From Takakia lepidozioides (taxonomy: Eukaryota; Streptophyta; Takakiopsida; Takakiales; Takakiaceae), in assembly GCA_030704615.1 (NCBI GenBank), contig CM060731.1, forward strand, positions 7,132,001-7,196,000: a stretch of 64,000 nucleotides of DNA. Direction: 5' to 3'. Each line of letters begins with the position of its first letter. Positions within the stretch are counted from its first letter, which is position 1. The notes below the pieces were generated by a model that saw nothing but the letters and a program-made list of their open reading frames with translations, made no database searches and was not told the DNA's origin. Of this stretch, positions 1 through 11,995 are shown in pieces. A program made the translations under genes and the position numbers.

Positions 1-170
1 AGAGCTAGCTTAGAGCCACCATCAAATACTGCATGTAATATGACCTACCAAAGCTTCCATAGTTGCAAGAAATAGTTGAAGGCCGAAGCTGATAGGTACA
101 TCCTACCCTACGTTTCCACCAACCAGACTTATCAAGCTTTGGACTGAGGGTATAGCCGAAGAAGGGTTAC

Positions 171-342
171 CAGTGGAGGTCCGAATCGTGGAGCGAACAC
201 TGTATCCTTTCGCCAGCAACATCCGAACTAGCCAGGAGCCCAAAAGCCCCCAGCTTCCCGTTACGCAGACATGCATCCCTTTCCCACTCACGGCGGGATC
301 ACCCACTGCCCTCTCATTGTCGAGAAATTCCCACACACCCAT
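171..342 (-). CDS. First exon of a DFR/CCR-like NADPH-dependent reductase (partial gene)
   Basis: This is the N-terminal exon of an extended short-chain dehydrogenase of the dihydroflavonol reductase / cinnamoyl-CoA reductase group; such enzymes reduce phenylpropanoid or flavonoid carbonyls with NADPH in the cytosol. The sequence shows VCVTGSWGLLGSWLV, which fits the TGxxGxxG nucleotide-binding loop, followed by RMLLAKGYSVRSTIR, the usual second strand with its NADPH-selecting arginines. The chosen ATG (340-342, minus) gives a 22-residue leader before the Rossmann motif; an internal ATG at 274-276 is possible. The exon ends at 171 before a GTAACC donor, at the place where DFR genes commonly have intron 1. 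All downstream exons lie at or beyond the left edge, so function and integrity cannot be judged. The leader on the minus strand is CT-rich, as in many plant 5' UTRs. Confidence 0.62.
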
Positions 343-713
343 TCTTCTGTAGTGTATATACGTGTGCGTTCCTCCCGAAATGGGCTCAAAGAATGGAGAC
401 CCAGAACCTCCAATCCAATCGGACAGGAGTCTACTGCAGAGAGGATCTAGCAATCAGCAGGTAGCGACTCCAAAGTGCATATTCATTTATCCTTTGCAAA
501 GAGACTCAGACACTTCCAGTCCTCTTTCAGGTCTCCCCTGCAGCTTTTGGGGGAGGCGTCGTAACGAATAGATAGGGAGAGAGACAGAGAGTCAATATAC
601 GATGTCTGTCAAAGACTCCACAGGGTTTCATCAACCCACTTCTGAGTCCTTCAACAAAATCTGACAGACTCACACACTGAGTGATTGAGAGAGCTTCCAA
701 GTAATATACAGGC

Positions 714-749
714 CGAGAGAGAGAGAGGGAGAGAACGAGAGAGAGAAGC
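714..749. repeat. GA-rich tract (CT-rich leader of the minus-strand reductase)
   Basis: The plus strand is an interrupted GA run. It lies about 370 bases upstream of the start codon of the minus-strand reductase exon, where it would read as a CT-rich 5' leader or promoter tract. The regulatory role is inference. Confidence 0.4.
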
Positions 750-759
750 TGGCTACAGA

Positions 760-1879
760 GTTGTCAATTAAGACGGCATTTAGTTAACGCGTGGAGTCAA
801 CCTGGTCACAAGCATACTTGTGGACACCAAGTCTCCCCTCGCTGCATTGACCTGCACCTCAAACGTCGCTCTTGATGATGCCCACCTGCCGATCTCACGC
901 CGCCATAGCTCCAGCACATGTTTGATGAGCCTCATTATTATCATCCCAAACACAGATATTTCTGTTTGGGATAGATTCACACTGTATACATCTCATAAGT
1001 ATCTCCACTTTGAGGTTCTTGTATCTCCTCTTCTACAGGGTCTTTGACAGAGTTCATGGATGTGTACATCTTACTAACTTCTATGGATTGTCATTGGTAA
1101 TATTGATATATTGTTTGATTGATAAGCTTTGGGTATCAATGTTCAATGTTTGGGTGGAGGGTGGTTGAAAGCACCCAACTTGTAAAACATTATTCACTAT
1201 GTGCGGCCGGCCTTTCGTACAACCCGTTGTGGGGTTCGGATAAGGTCGTGTTGAGTGTGGAATGTGATTGATTGATTGTTGGTCGATGGATCGATGGCCG
1301 ATGAAAAATTTGGTGTGCCGTACAATAGAAACTCACATGAGTATTTTTATTGCGTTTTTTCATTAGATTTTTTTTTTAAAAAACTACTTAGGTGTCCTTG
1401 TCGGTCTACCCTTATTACCCCTGGCTCAGGATTTTTTCTTTTTTCTTTTTTTTTCAGGATTGCTTATATGGGGATGTAGATATGAGGCCATGTAATAACT
1501 TTTCTGTGCCACATTATATATTCGCATTGTTTTATATTTTCCAGCCTTCATGGATGAGAGGGTCTAGTCCTCTCTCAGACGGAAGTTGAGTTCATGGATG
1601 ACAAAAGTTTAGACGAAATCGGTATTACAATACATCCAACGGTGCGTAACAAGCTTCAACAGATCTAACGGCCATAAACAGTGAATTAGGTGATTGGGCC
1701 ATTATGCCCATTCTCTTTACAATATAAAATCCATTAAAATTCATTATTTTTTGTTTGTGGAAAATTCAAAGTATCAAAACCCCCTCTGGACTTGGAATGT
1801 GATTGTTTATTGTAGGAATTGGGTCATTGACCTGCTTACGCTGTAGTGTGGGTCAACCTTCTGTATTGGGAAGGAACCA
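760..1879. other. No gene seen; one short hairpin
   Basis: No coding region is supported. An 11-base inverted repeat at 943-970 (TCCCAAACA ... TGTTTGGGA with a small bulge) could form a hairpin. AT-rich runs at 1370-1460 are low complexity. Confidence 0.5.
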
Positions 1880-2052
1880 ACAAAAAAAAAGTATGACGCC
1901 TCCTGAAGGGAGCGTAAATTATGGTGTCTCATGACCCCCAAGGGCTACTGCCTTACGACGGGAAGGTGGACACCTTTGCGACACCAATGGTGGATTGAAC
2001 CCACAACCACTTCCAAAGGTGGTACGTGGCCCATTTACATTGGGCCACAAAT
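1880..2052 (-). mobile_element. tRNA-derived SINE, copy 1
   Basis: Read on the minus strand the element starts near 2050 with an A-box-like TGGCCCAATGTAAATGGGC. A B box (GGGTTCAATCCACC) follows about 45 bases later, then a body, and it ends in a run of T at 1880-1890. The body is shared with copies at 3425-3600 and 21895-22010; the string AATTTACGCT near the tail is shared with the latter. A polymerase III promoter plus a T-rich end is the layout of the plant Au-type SINEs, although assignment to that family is inference. Confidence 0.6.
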
Positions 2053-2960
2053 TTGTGGATCCAACATAGAGACCTTACTTACTCTGATTTTCTTTACTGT
2101 AGTTCCATGGCACTTCTCGTTGCAGAATCCTCCATGAAGTGGATGGGGCTGTTCCGCCCTATCTCCCAGGGGCCACAATGGGCAACCGTCCAATCAAATC
2201 AGCTGAAAATCCAAGTCGGCCTTCACAGCAGCAGCCCTTGTGCTATGCGGACTAAGTCCCAATATCAAAATTCAGGAAGGGTACTAGGATCCTTCCCAGC
2301 CGTAAGAAAATGGACTCGAATTTTCTTCTCACATAATTTTTTAGTTTCCCGCCATACTTTTCTATGTGCACAGGAAGGAAAAATTCTGCAACTTAAGCAT
2401 CCTAAAAATATTTTTTCCTTGAAATATTTAAAAACAATATTATGTGTTATAAAATGTTCTATGTTATAAGTGTGCTAAAAAAAAAGAAAAAAAAAAAAGT
2501 GCTAAACATATCTACGATAAATGTTCTGTATGTTCTTCCATCCCTTCATCAGTACCACTCGTCATTGCGACATTGTCCTTTCCCAAGATGGTTTGCTCAG
2601 ATTGGCTAACAGTCTCGTTGCTAATCCTGCTCGGTTGGATCTATTTTCACGTGCAACGTCATGGAAAGGAGTAGCTGCTCTCATAGTTGCTCAGGGCAAG
2701 GAACGAGATTACCGCGATCGTGTTCCACGTATGCATTCTTTCCACTAGATTTTTGGATGTCTGCATCTTGGTTCAATGACATCTTTCTTTGCACATCGTA
2801 CAACTGAAAACAGGGCATTGGGAATCCCAATGACTCTATATTGTAGCCTTCTTTAGGCAATGAGTTTCTATTGCGTTACAAAAGGCACAAACTTTATCTA
2901 TTTTGCGTTTGGGCAAAAGTCGCCCAAGTAGCTTGGTATGGCCTCTCGCCGCCTCTCGAC

Positions 2961-3040
2961 TCTTTTTGACCCGTTGTCTAATCTACTAGAAGTAGTAAGC
3001 TCTTTTTGACCCGTTGTCTAATCTACTAGAAGTAGTAAGC
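2961..3040. repeat. Exact 40-bp tandem duplication
   Basis: Bases 2961-3000 are repeated without change at 3001-3040 (unit begins TCTTTTTGACCCG). No gene is seen around it from 2053 to 3424. Confidence 0.95.
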
Positions 3041-3424
3041 GATGCTAGATGGGTTCAATTTCATTTGTTGGCTCTGTCCCAAGGGGGTAGAGGCTACATG
3101 ACAACTTTTGACATGGGAGAAACCCTTATGGATGAAGGTGGGATGGAAAATGGAATATGAGTGCGTGGTACCAAGGTGCAATAAATAGTATACGTAGAAG
3201 AAGAGAAGTGTATCATGAACTGTTCAGCTGCGCTTGGTTAATTAATGTGCCACTCAATCTCCAATGGCCTTCCACCGCGTACTAATCCTACGAGATAGAG
3301 GCTAATTGACAACTTCTGATAGGGGGTTGGTATCGTGTGAGCATAATGTGAGCATGCGCATGTTGCACGGCATGAGCACAATCCACGGTCATGGGGATTT
3401 TATGATTTTAAACCTCAGTCATAA

Positions 3425-3600
3425 AGAAAAAAGGTGGACGCGTTGCCGAAGCAAGCATAACTTATGGTGTCACTTGACCCATAGGGCTACTGCCTTCCGG
3501 TGGGAAGGTGGACACCGTAATGACTTCCAACAGGTGGATTGAACCCATAACCACTCGTGAGAGGGTATGTGCCCTTACCACTGGGCTACATGTTGGTTGT
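3425..3600 (-). mobile_element. tRNA-derived SINE, copy 2 (best preserved promoter)
   Basis: On the minus strand the head reads TAGCCCAGTGGTAAGGGC, a good polymerase III A box, followed by GGTTCAATCC, a good B box. The remaining body matches copy 1, including the stretch around GGGCTACTGCCTTCC on the plus strand. The tail is at the low-coordinate end. Confidence 0.65.
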
Positions 3601-3784
3601 CGCAACCTCGGTCATACATATTACTAGGGTAGCATGTGCTGGCCCAAGTGTCCAAGGTCATCTAAGCCCAAATGCAATCTCCTATGCATTCAAGTGCGTC
3701 TCCTATGTCTATGTTGAGGTGTGACCTTCATGGTACCCTGTGTCGTTGGCCCAAGTGTCCAATATCATCTAAGTCATCCAAGTC

Positions 3785-3965
3785 TAATCATTTTTTTTCT
3801 ATGGAATCTACGATCTGATTTGAACCGGAGACCTTTTCCTTGATATCTCGATGCTCCAACCATTGTCCAGCAACCAAAAGTACTTGAATTTGTTTTAGCC
3901 ATATATCATCATTTTTTTTCCACAGAGCCTACGACCAGATTTGAACCGGAGACCTTTACTTTCTA
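3785..3965 (-). repeat. Duplicated segment with B-box-like tRNA motif
   Basis: Two related segments of about 50 bases (near 3789-3840 and 3910-3962) each contain GATTTGAACCGGAGACC, which on the minus strand gives GGTCTCCGGTTCAAATC, a tRNA T-arm/B-box motif. Each is preceded on the plus strand by a T run. They may be relics of a second SINE family; no tRNA cloverleaf can be drawn from them. Confidence 0.4.
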
Positions 3966-4339
3966 CATAGCTCTCGCCTGCTAAGAAAAGGGGACGTAGC
4001 TTGAAGCTAGGGTTTCGGTCAAGAAAAACCTGCAACACATGGTAGAGACCCTAAACTTGTGACATGGCAACCACTGTATGTTGGTCCTTAGGTACATCTT
4101 CATTGCACACGGCCACCACAGTGAGCCCTGATCCAACTAGGTAGTCTACAAGTAAAACTCCACACTTGGTCCATCTTCATTAGCCCACATTCTACCTCCA
4201 CCTTTTAAATCCATGACCTAGCCAAGCCTCACAAATTTCCTTCACAACTAGGGAATTCCAAAAAGGCCTTGATGTGAAATGCATCGCAATTCACTTGATC
4301 AGTGCGCAATTCAATTGAATTGCAAGGGCAATTCAATTG

Positions 4340-4614
4340 AACTAACCCTAATTTGCAATTCAATTGAATTGTTGACTACAAGTCAATTGAATTGTAATCT
4401 ATAATTTTTAACTTATTTTTATATATAATATATAATATATTATCATGTATATGTATATGTATATGTATATGTATCGTATACACATATACATACGAGAGTA
4501 TAAGCTGAATATACATGTTGCCCGTCTATTCCTGCTGCCCGTCCATCCTTTGCTTGTGGTAAGGCCTAAGTCACGAGATGAGTCGCGTAGCCTAAAGGAG
4601 AGAGATGAGAGAGA
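4340..4614 (+). repeat. Left copy of a palindrome-rich AT element (inverted relative to 17.1 kb)
   Basis: This stretch matches the reverse complement of 17105-17423 nearly throughout. The order is CAATTCAATTGAATTG palindromes, an AT stretch, a TATATG repeat, about 140 bases of unique sequence (near 4490-4600) and a GAGAGA tail. More copies of the 16-base palindrome lie just outside it at 4310-4340. The pair bounds a 12.5-kb interval. It could be a foldback or MITE-like element present twice in opposite orientation. Confidence 0.8.
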
Positions 4615-4615
4615 G

Positions 4616-5229
4616 AGAGTACGAGAGCAAGGGAAAGGGAGAGAGAAATGAAGTGATGAAGGCTTTTTAGGGCAGAGGTGCCCTAAAAGTGAAAGGATCA
4701 AATCAGTTGGAGGACGAGAAGTAGCGAGAGAAGAATGCAACAACAAGAGATTTGTGGAGCGGTGGTGGAGCGGTGGTGGCGCTATGTATGATGGAAGCCT
4801 TCTTGGATCATCAAATGACAAGATCTGCCCATGAGTAAGCACATTCCCATACTAGCATGAGTTCCCCCAATCATTGATAAAGATATCATTTTAGCTAAAG
4901 CTGTACTTCTTATGTACGTGCAGGTGACTCATGAGCTTTGAAGAGAGAACTTTAGGGGTAGTAGAGTGGGTTACCAAACGCTCCTCAACACACACACTGA
5001 AAGAAAGAGCTTGATCACATGGTTTGTCTTCAACCTGCCCACACTGTGTACTGTGGTTTGCTAATACATTTTAGGATAGAGTAGTTGTTGTTTCAAAGTA
5101 CATTTGGTTCATCTACTTGATAGCCTATGTGAACTTTAGTGACGTAAGTCCTATGGGGGAGTGTGTGAGTGGATGCAGTGACTACACAATTAACAGCAAA
5201 CAATTACAACAAGGGCAAGGTCGAAGGCA
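4616..5229. other. No gene seen
   Basis: Purine-rich and low-complexity sequence continues to about 4660, then unremarkable sequence up to the integrase gene. A core promoter for that gene probably lies here but no element stands out. Confidence 0.4.
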
Positions 5230-6798
5230 TTGGCACTGGGGCTATTAAGCAGAGATAAGACAGATCATGTGAGCATGGAAAACAACCATTTGGATGGTGA
5301 CAAAGTAGTGGATGATTTAGTACTTTATATGGAAGCAATGTTGAATGAGGGTGCCACAATGAAATCAATCGCCACTGCCCTTTCTTTTGATGATGTACGA
5401 CCATTGAGAAGATTGCTATCAGAAGTCCAAGGGTCTCCTTTCAAAGTTCATCATCAATTGAGTGTCCAACGCTTGTGTGAAAAGATTCAAGAGTTACTTC
5501 CTATTGAAGAGAATGGGACAAATTGGGGAATGAGAACAGTGCAATCTGCCTTAAGGAGGTCAAATTGGCGGATTCCTCGAAGGAAGGTGGGGGAAGCTTT
5601 GAAAATCATCTCACCCTACCATTATGAGCGTAGGAGAAGGGCACAGACAATTCGGAGGACTCAGTATAATGTGACAATGCCTATGGCTCTATGGCACATT
5701 GATTGTAAGTATTTTATCTCATGCATCATAATGTTCTTTGAAGATGCACATGCAAGACGTTTTCTTGCATTACATATCGCACAAAATTGTAGGCAAACTA
5801 AAATATGTATGCAATTCGTGGTGCAGCTTATGACAAATTGGTTATGTTTGGTCTTCGAGTACATGCTGGCATTGATGGGGCCTCTCATTTTGTTTTATGG
5901 GCGAACGTTGCAAGAAACAAGAAAGAAAAAACCATTTTCAAAGGATATCACGATGCAGTTTCCAAGTTTGGAGCACCTTTACGAATTCGATCTGATTTTG
6001 CAGTAGAGCACTCTCTTATAAAACAACACATTGAAGCCACACGTTATGAAACACCCAATCCGTACTTGACTGGGTCTTCCACACACAATCAGGTTAGTGT
6101 TCTATACAATTCTATCTTGCATATCAACTTTACGTTTCTGTCATATTTCTTGGTTCATCTTTATTAATCATTGAGTGTGTAATGTTGTGCATATTTCTAA
6201 TATTTTGTGTGGTGTAATCACCACGTTAGAGGATTGAACACTTTTGGCGGCATCTATGGGAGAAGGTAATGTTCTACTACAAAAATTGCTTCCAAGCAAT
6301 GGTCAATGATGGATTATTGGATATGGACGATCCGTGGCAACGAGAATCTTTTATTGACGTTTATATGCCCATAGTACAAGAAGCTGTTGATGAATACGTG
6401 AAGATTTGGAATGGACATCGAGTTCGCACGATTAATGAAAACGGTCGATATCGTCGATCACATGTTCCTACTCGTTTCTTTCGCGAGTATGAACGTTTGC
6501 ATGGGTAAGCTCATGGTTTTCTCTTGTTTGTACTTTCATCTACAATTTACATTGGAATGTTATTCTAATGTGGTGATGTGTTTGATCATGTAGATGGACC
6601 AGCCACCTTATTGATGACCCACGATTTAGGGAAGACCCCCAACACATTGGTAACCAAGACTTGGGGCCTCGTGGGAATCAAAGGTGGCGATGTGCAGGTG
6701 GTTTGCATGACCTTCCCACCAAAGGAGCTGAACTCATTCCTAACATGGTTCGTGTCCGTGCACAAGCTTATGAAATTGGAAAGGTTGGGAAGGATTAG
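5230..6798 (+). CDS. Integrase-core-domain protein (DDE recombinase type), four exons, apparently intact
   Basis: Splicing 5230-5704, 5827-6092, 6230-6504 and 6594-6798 gives 406 residues with no stop. All three introns are GT-AG. The protein has an N-terminal helical part with RRSNWRIPRRKVGEAL and ends exon 1 in LWHID. Exon 2 then gives YDKLVMFGLRVHAGIDG, RIRSDFAVEHSL and SSTHNQ, and exon 3 continues RIEHFWRHLWEK. This LWHID...RSD...E arrangement and the HNQRIE(R/H)xW signature belong to the eukaryotic integrase-core family related to retroviral integrases (Pfam integrase core, rva_4-like; recalled, not checked). The catalytic aspartates (LWHID, RSD) are present; the glutamate is probably that of AVEHSL. 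The start could be the ATG at 5230 or the one at 5275. Family members are transposases or domesticated proteins. The lack of lesions beside so many decayed genes suggests recent origin or selection. It lies just inside the left inverted copy at 4.3 kb. Confidence 0.75.
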
Positions 6799-7735
6799 AT
6801 CTCTTGTTTTCATCTCCACTACTACATGTCTCGGTATTGTGGTTTGGCAACGCATGAACATAGATATTTTGATCAATTGGACCTCATTGGTAATACCGTG
6901 TTAAGTAGGGAAGCTCTCCAACTTTTAATTACACAAGCTCTTGTATGTAATTGTGATTAAGTGAATAAGTGGGACAATCACATTCAAAGATAATTGTTTT
7001 ATGTCACGTACTTTGAGGATTTCTGTTAAATAAATGTCATCTTTTCCCTTCATCATATCCATTGTCCATATTGAACCATACACCCTAAACCATTATCATC
7101 TCCCAACCATACTACTTGGGGGCAGGGCCTGGGTTGTACGAGAGGGTTGTGAAATTGTTGGGTTTCATTGGGAAGTGCACAGCGTGAGGCTCATGAGGCC
7201 GCCTTTTATCTCCAACAATCTTTGTCTGCCCCACATATGAGACAATGATGACCAACTTGCCTCATTTTCAAGAACCCTCTATTCATAATCTAAGAATTTT
7301 GCATGCAGTAATAAAAATCTGAATATACACTCATGGAGACACGAATATTTAACCAGGACTTATAGCTTCACCCTTCTCTCTTATATGCCATGTAGCTTGA
7401 GTTTAAAATCTGATAACTTGTGTTCTGTTGATTGGAGTCATGGTTTCTCCAACTGCTATATAGCTTCCATAGCCACCGAGAGGTCTATCTCTCCAGGTTC
7501 TGGAACACTCCTGTAGCCTGTACAACCACAAAGTGGAATTTTTTTGCTTCCATGTAACATTTGTTTTTCTCACATAAGTGGTCAACAACCTTACACTTGG
7601 CATGATGATGATAGGTATGACAGGTATGACAGGTATGACGATGAATGGTATCACTTGGCATGATAGGTTAGGAGTCTACTTTGAGATGCCCAAGTCAAGT
7701 TTCAACCTCTACTGAATGGACGCCCTTTGCGCAGG
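6799..7735. other. 3' flank of the integrase gene; no further gene seen
   Basis: No coding region is supported. A short ATGACAGGT-type tandem repeat lies near 7605-7645. Confidence 0.4.
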
Positions 7736-8150
7736 TGTAGCGGTATAGCGCTTGATTACAACGAAACTTAGTTAGTTTTGGTAAATTAGTCTATATGCAG
7801 GTAGAGGTATCGTCATTGGGTACTAGCCCTGTTTGGTATACTCACAGAGGTACAGCGCTTGATTCCAAAGAAACTTAGTCAAAACTAGACTATATGTAGG
7901 TAAGGGTATCGTTATGAGGTAGTTTCCCTGTTTGGTATACCTACAGAGGTATAGCGTTTGATTTACGAATAAATTTTGCTAAATCAGTGTATATTTATGT
8001 GGAGGTATTGTCATGAGGTAGTAGCTCTGATTAGTATATCAATAGAGGTATAACGCTTGATTTACAAAGAAACTTAGCTATATATGCTAGTAGAGGTATC
8101 GTCATTACGTAGTAGTGATCCTCTTTGGTATACCTATAGAGGTTGGTGCA
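7736..8150 (+). repeat. ~100-bp minisatellite, forward orientation (four units)
   Basis: Units begin near 7743, 7850, 7949 and 8048, marked by GTATAGCGCTTGATT or close variants. Each unit also has AGAGGTATCGTCATT and CCTGTTTGGTATAC. The same unit occurs in the opposite orientation at 16830-17103. Confidence 0.85.
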
Positions 8151-9698
8151 TTTGTGAGTTGAGATCCATTAAACAATGGGAATTTTTGGAATTCCCTGCA
8201 CGTTGTGAGGAATTAGCAGGGTTTTGTCACCAATGCTCAAGTGTCACACGGTTAGCAGTCTTCCATTGTGTGCTGGCTTAATTCTTCAGTAACCTACTTG
8301 AGCTCTAAACTTCTGAAAAAAACACCCGGATTGGCTTACTTGAGGTATACAATATGGCCACTTTAGAGATACGCTATACATGTGAGCATAAATGCTTGTC
8401 ATTTTTCAGAGAGCGCCGGCAGTCTGAATGAAGATACTGTAACTATGATATATAAGAAACGATAGTGTAGAGAAATTCCCTGGCAGTGGGCTTCAGTTAC
8501 AAGGAATAAATTGACTAGCATTCTACCTGCATGAGGCACTCCATCGCCAAGCAATGTTTGGGTTTCTTAGACTAGGGGTTACATTGTGACGCACTCCTGT
8601 GGTCACAACAAACTTCTGCTTTCTCTTTCCTTCTTTCCTCTCTCGTTGACATAGAAAATTGAGAGAGGTTATGGTATGGGAGAAGAGAGAGGGGATGCAA
8701 TTGACATCATGATGAGTTGAAGGGGGGAGCAGAGGGAAGTGGTAAATTCGCAGAGAAGCACAGAGGTCCCCGGGAGACTTACTTTTGTAGTTGCAGCGTG
8801 AAGTGAAAGCCAGGGTGGGTAGTATGGCTGTCGATGAGTTCAGGGCGAGTTATGCTAGTGAGACACCTTCCCTGAAATGTGTGTGTGCGCTGTCTTTGTA
8901 ATTCAACAGATATGGACCAAGAATTATCACTTGGCTTCACTCGCTGAAAAGAACACTAAAGAAGTCTCCTTCCTTATGCTTCCATCACCAGGAAGTGAGT
9001 TGCTGACTTCCTTGGAGTTATTGAGAAACAATGGTATCATTTTGATTCAATTTTGGCTGCTGTCATTATGGCACGATCTCCTAAACTTCTAGCGCGTGTT
9101 ACGTTTGTTCACTTTCAATAATGGGCTTCATGGTGGTTATCTTTTTAGGTTCTTAACAGGCTTATTAGCATATTAATGGGCTTTCAATAATGGGCTCCAT
9201 TCCCCTTCTAACATCTTCAAAATAACCATAATAACGGTAATTTGGTGTGTTAAGTTGTCCCTAACACCCAACCAAAATTATGTTATGTATTTCCATCTAT
9301 TTCCACCCTTTTTATTTTGCCAACTTAACCTTAGGTGAGATTTCAACCCACAATGCAGATTTGTGCTTGCTGGTCTTGCATCGAGGAGATATGACGGAGC
9401 GGCATATTGTTGGCGAGACAGATGCAATTGTAAGTCCATTTCTATGCGAACTTCAGGAATTGACAAGGTCTTGTTTTGATTATGTTCTGGATGTAATGTT
9501 TGGGACTGAGCTTCGGGGAATCCTTGCACTTCCTCTCTTTTCTCCCGGTCTGGTTTTCCTTCTTGTACTATTTTATCCTCATCTCTGCAGTTTTCTATAC
9601 CTTTATCTTCTATGTATTGACATTTGATTGAAATTGTAGACCAGCAAGCCAGGAGAGCAACGATGGGCTCTCTCCTTTCTAATCAGCATGTGTTTGGC
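8151..9698. other. No gene recognised
   Basis: Short open frames (for example 8877-9092 and 9280-9627, plus) show no family resemblance. Part of 9330-9690 could hold upstream relics of the aldo-keto reductase pseudogene that follows, but no convincing match could be read. Repeated TAATGGGCT(T/C)CAT phrases occur near 9120-9195. Confidence 0.35.
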
Positions 9699-10242
9699 AG
9701 AAATTACGACATCTTTTTGACCCGGCATATTCAAAGATTAAGCTAGCATCGAAACCTATCCTTACTTCCAGCGTGAATCATTGGTGAATTTCTACCAAAA
9801 GCATGGGATAGCTGTCACTGCCCACACGCCATTGGGTGGTGGGGTTGATAACACGGAATTTGTTGGGCACCGTTTCGTGTCTTGATGACGCTGTTCTTCA
9901 GATTTGCATCTTCCCTAAGTGCTCCCTTATGAATTATTGACTTCAGTTGTGATTCACTACTCTATGTAAGGCGTGATCTCTCGCTTCCCTCTCTCGAACA
10001 CACACACTATAAACACACTACATGGATTGCCAAGAAAGTACAACAAGACACCGGCACAAATTGCGATGCACTGGGGCATTGAGCACAAGACAATTGTCAT
10101 TCTTAAGTCAGACAAGATGGAGAGATTGAAGTAGAACCTTGATGTCTTTGACTTTGAGTTGACCGATGATGATATCAAGCCCTTGACAAAAGCCTGCGCA
10201 CCAACGACCCTGAGAAATTTTTGTGTATCAATCTCTTCTGAG
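9699..10242 (+). pseudogene. Mannose-6-phosphate reductase-like aldo-keto reductase, C-terminal relic
   Basis: Pieces in different frames match the C-terminal half of plant aldose-6-phosphate reductases (NADPH-dependent mannitol or sorbitol synthesis). They are NYDIFLTR (9702 on), AYSKIK after a frame change, QRESLVNFYQKHGIAVTAHT (9769 on), then CLDDAVLQ across a further shift. After a likely intron the match resumes near 10025 with KYNKTPAQIAMHWGI, TIVILKSDKMERLK, a TAG stop at 10132-10134, NLDVFDFELTDDDIKPL, another shift, and RTNDPEKFLCINL. Several frameshifts plus a nonsense codon make it a pseudogene. An intron remains, so it is not a processed copy. Confidence 0.75.
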
Positions 10243-10488
10243 GATGAGTTTGACTGGTGGGTGTTGCTTACAATCTAAATATGTTTGCATGTTTCATCTG
10301 CACCTTGAGACACTAACCAATTTCATACTGCCAAGCCCTTATAGTGCCAATATATGGCTATGTACATATACCAAACATGATACCACTGTAAGAGTATCAA
10401 CGTCTAAGAGTTGATATATTAAACTCTTTATCGAACACACAGCCCAATTGCAACATGATACCCTTGTAAGGGTATCGAAACAAGATTA

Positions 10489-10737
10489 TTGGAGATAATT
10501 CTCGAAATGAACATGTCATTTGTTTTCTCTGGGGTTGTGTCATGGGGGCCAGATACTAGTGCCAGGGGACTACATGATGATGCAGGGGAAGCCATTCATC
10601 AATTGTTAGGTTTGAAATTGTCTGTTTCTTTCAGAGCTAGCCATATTTCTTTTGCCAGTGAATCAAAGGAAGCTGAAGCACTTCTGAGTAAGCCATCTGT
10701 CTTCCAAAGGGTCCCCCAAAAAATGAGATGGAGCTAG
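10489..10737 (+). other. Unrecognised open frame, possibly a gene relic
   Basis: An 82-codon frame with SASESKEAEALLSKPSVF-like composition is open here. No family is recognised, and following bases to about 11060 show further short frames without match. It could be exon debris. Confidence 0.15.
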
Positions 10738-11140
10738 CCCTGGCATGCACATCAAACCCATTTAGCTCACAAGCAGTTTAAGGAGGTTTGCATAAACATT
10801 TGGCCAAGGTTTGAGGGCTTTGGCTCATTCCAACAACAGTATTTACCAAAGCACATAACGTGCTTGTAATAACACTCGGGCTGCATGTGGGGTTCATGGG
10901 ATGCTGAATGGAAGTTGAGGAATTTCAAAGGCTGGACTGGGAATCGAGAGCGTGAATGCTGAGTTCTGCAATAGTGATGAGATTATGGTTGTAGTGCAAC
11001 GTTGTAGTGGGTTTGTTATTGGCAGCCCAACACTTGCAAGCCACATGCCCACTCCTATGAAGGTGTGACTGGTGATCTAGTGACCAGTCACTTAGTCAAA
11101 CCAGCGATAATGGATTGTGATGACAATATAGGGATCCGAC

Positions 11141-11995
11141 ATGCCAGCCTTCGCATTCCTGGCAAGGGATGTGCACGACGTAATCGCAGGTGCGGGAGGG
11201 CTTTTGTGCGTGGAAGGGGGCCGACAACCAAGGTCACATGCAAACGAGAATGATCCACCCTATATGTGTGATTGGGATTTTTGTTTTCCTCCACAATCTA
11301 TCATGGTTGTTTGCAACCCTGTAACAGAGGACTATACATTCGTCCCGCCTTTATGAAAGCATTTGGAAAGCAAGGTACACTAGCTATATCCGTTCACTTA
11401 TTTGTCTCGGACAACCTCTTCATCTTTCAGATCTTGGGTTGATATGTGATTGTCTTCAGACATATTTATTTTCGGGATAGTGGACATTTCAATTCTTTCC
11501 CTCTTCTTTCCTCTTTGGTTTCATTGCTATGCATCTTGCAATGTAAGTTTGCAACTCCATACATGATCAGTTTTGGCAGGTGGCTCGCATGGATTTGAAC
11601 CGCTCATGCGACAAAGGGTACACCATCATTGTTGTGGGGTACAACAACTCTCAGGTTTTGGCACGAGAGAGGCCTGATGTCTTGGAGATGGTGGTTGTCA
11701 TCTAGAGGGGAGTGGGTGTATTGGCATGATACTAGCGGGTTGCGAACCAATAGTTGTGGACAAAGCTCGTTGGCACTTATCGATGGAATTATTTGCATTA
11801 GTTGGACTTCGCAGATGTAGAGACACTTTCCAGCAGTTTGCCTTCAGGTCATAAGTTTTCTGGACGACAATCAATTGATTATTGAAGCCCCACTCCTTCT
11901 GCAAGCACCGCTCGAGGCAAAGTTCCATGTAGACGTCAGGAGATCCTTGGAGCTATACAGCCAAGCAACAACCACCAAGGCCATTAATTTGTTGG
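11141..11995 (+). pseudogene. F-box/kelch-repeat-like protein, degraded
   Basis: Fragments in several frames resemble the kelch part of plant F-box/kelch proteins, which act as substrate receptors of SCF ubiquitin ligases. They are GAGGLLCVEGG followed by MVVCNPVTEDYTFVPPL (to 11355), then GYTIIVVGYNNSQVLA near 11618-11665, then HDTSGLRTNSCGQSSLALID and ICISWTSQM (to 11820), then FHVDVRRSLELYSQATTTK. The order agrees with one kelch-type domain, but frame changes and stops break it. No F-box is visible upstream. Confidence 0.42.

Noticed and set aside
4408-4842. Long minus-strand open frame over the AT/GA element
   Set aside because: Its composition is that of a TA repeat and a purine tract; it is low complexity without codon bias.
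8877-9092. Small open frame as a gene
   Set aside because: No family resemblance, no splice or promoter context, ordinary length for chance.
11580-11615. tRNA-like GGTTCAAATCC motif on the minus strand
   Set aside because: It falls inside the kelch-like coding relic, with no A box at the proper distance and no copies nearby.
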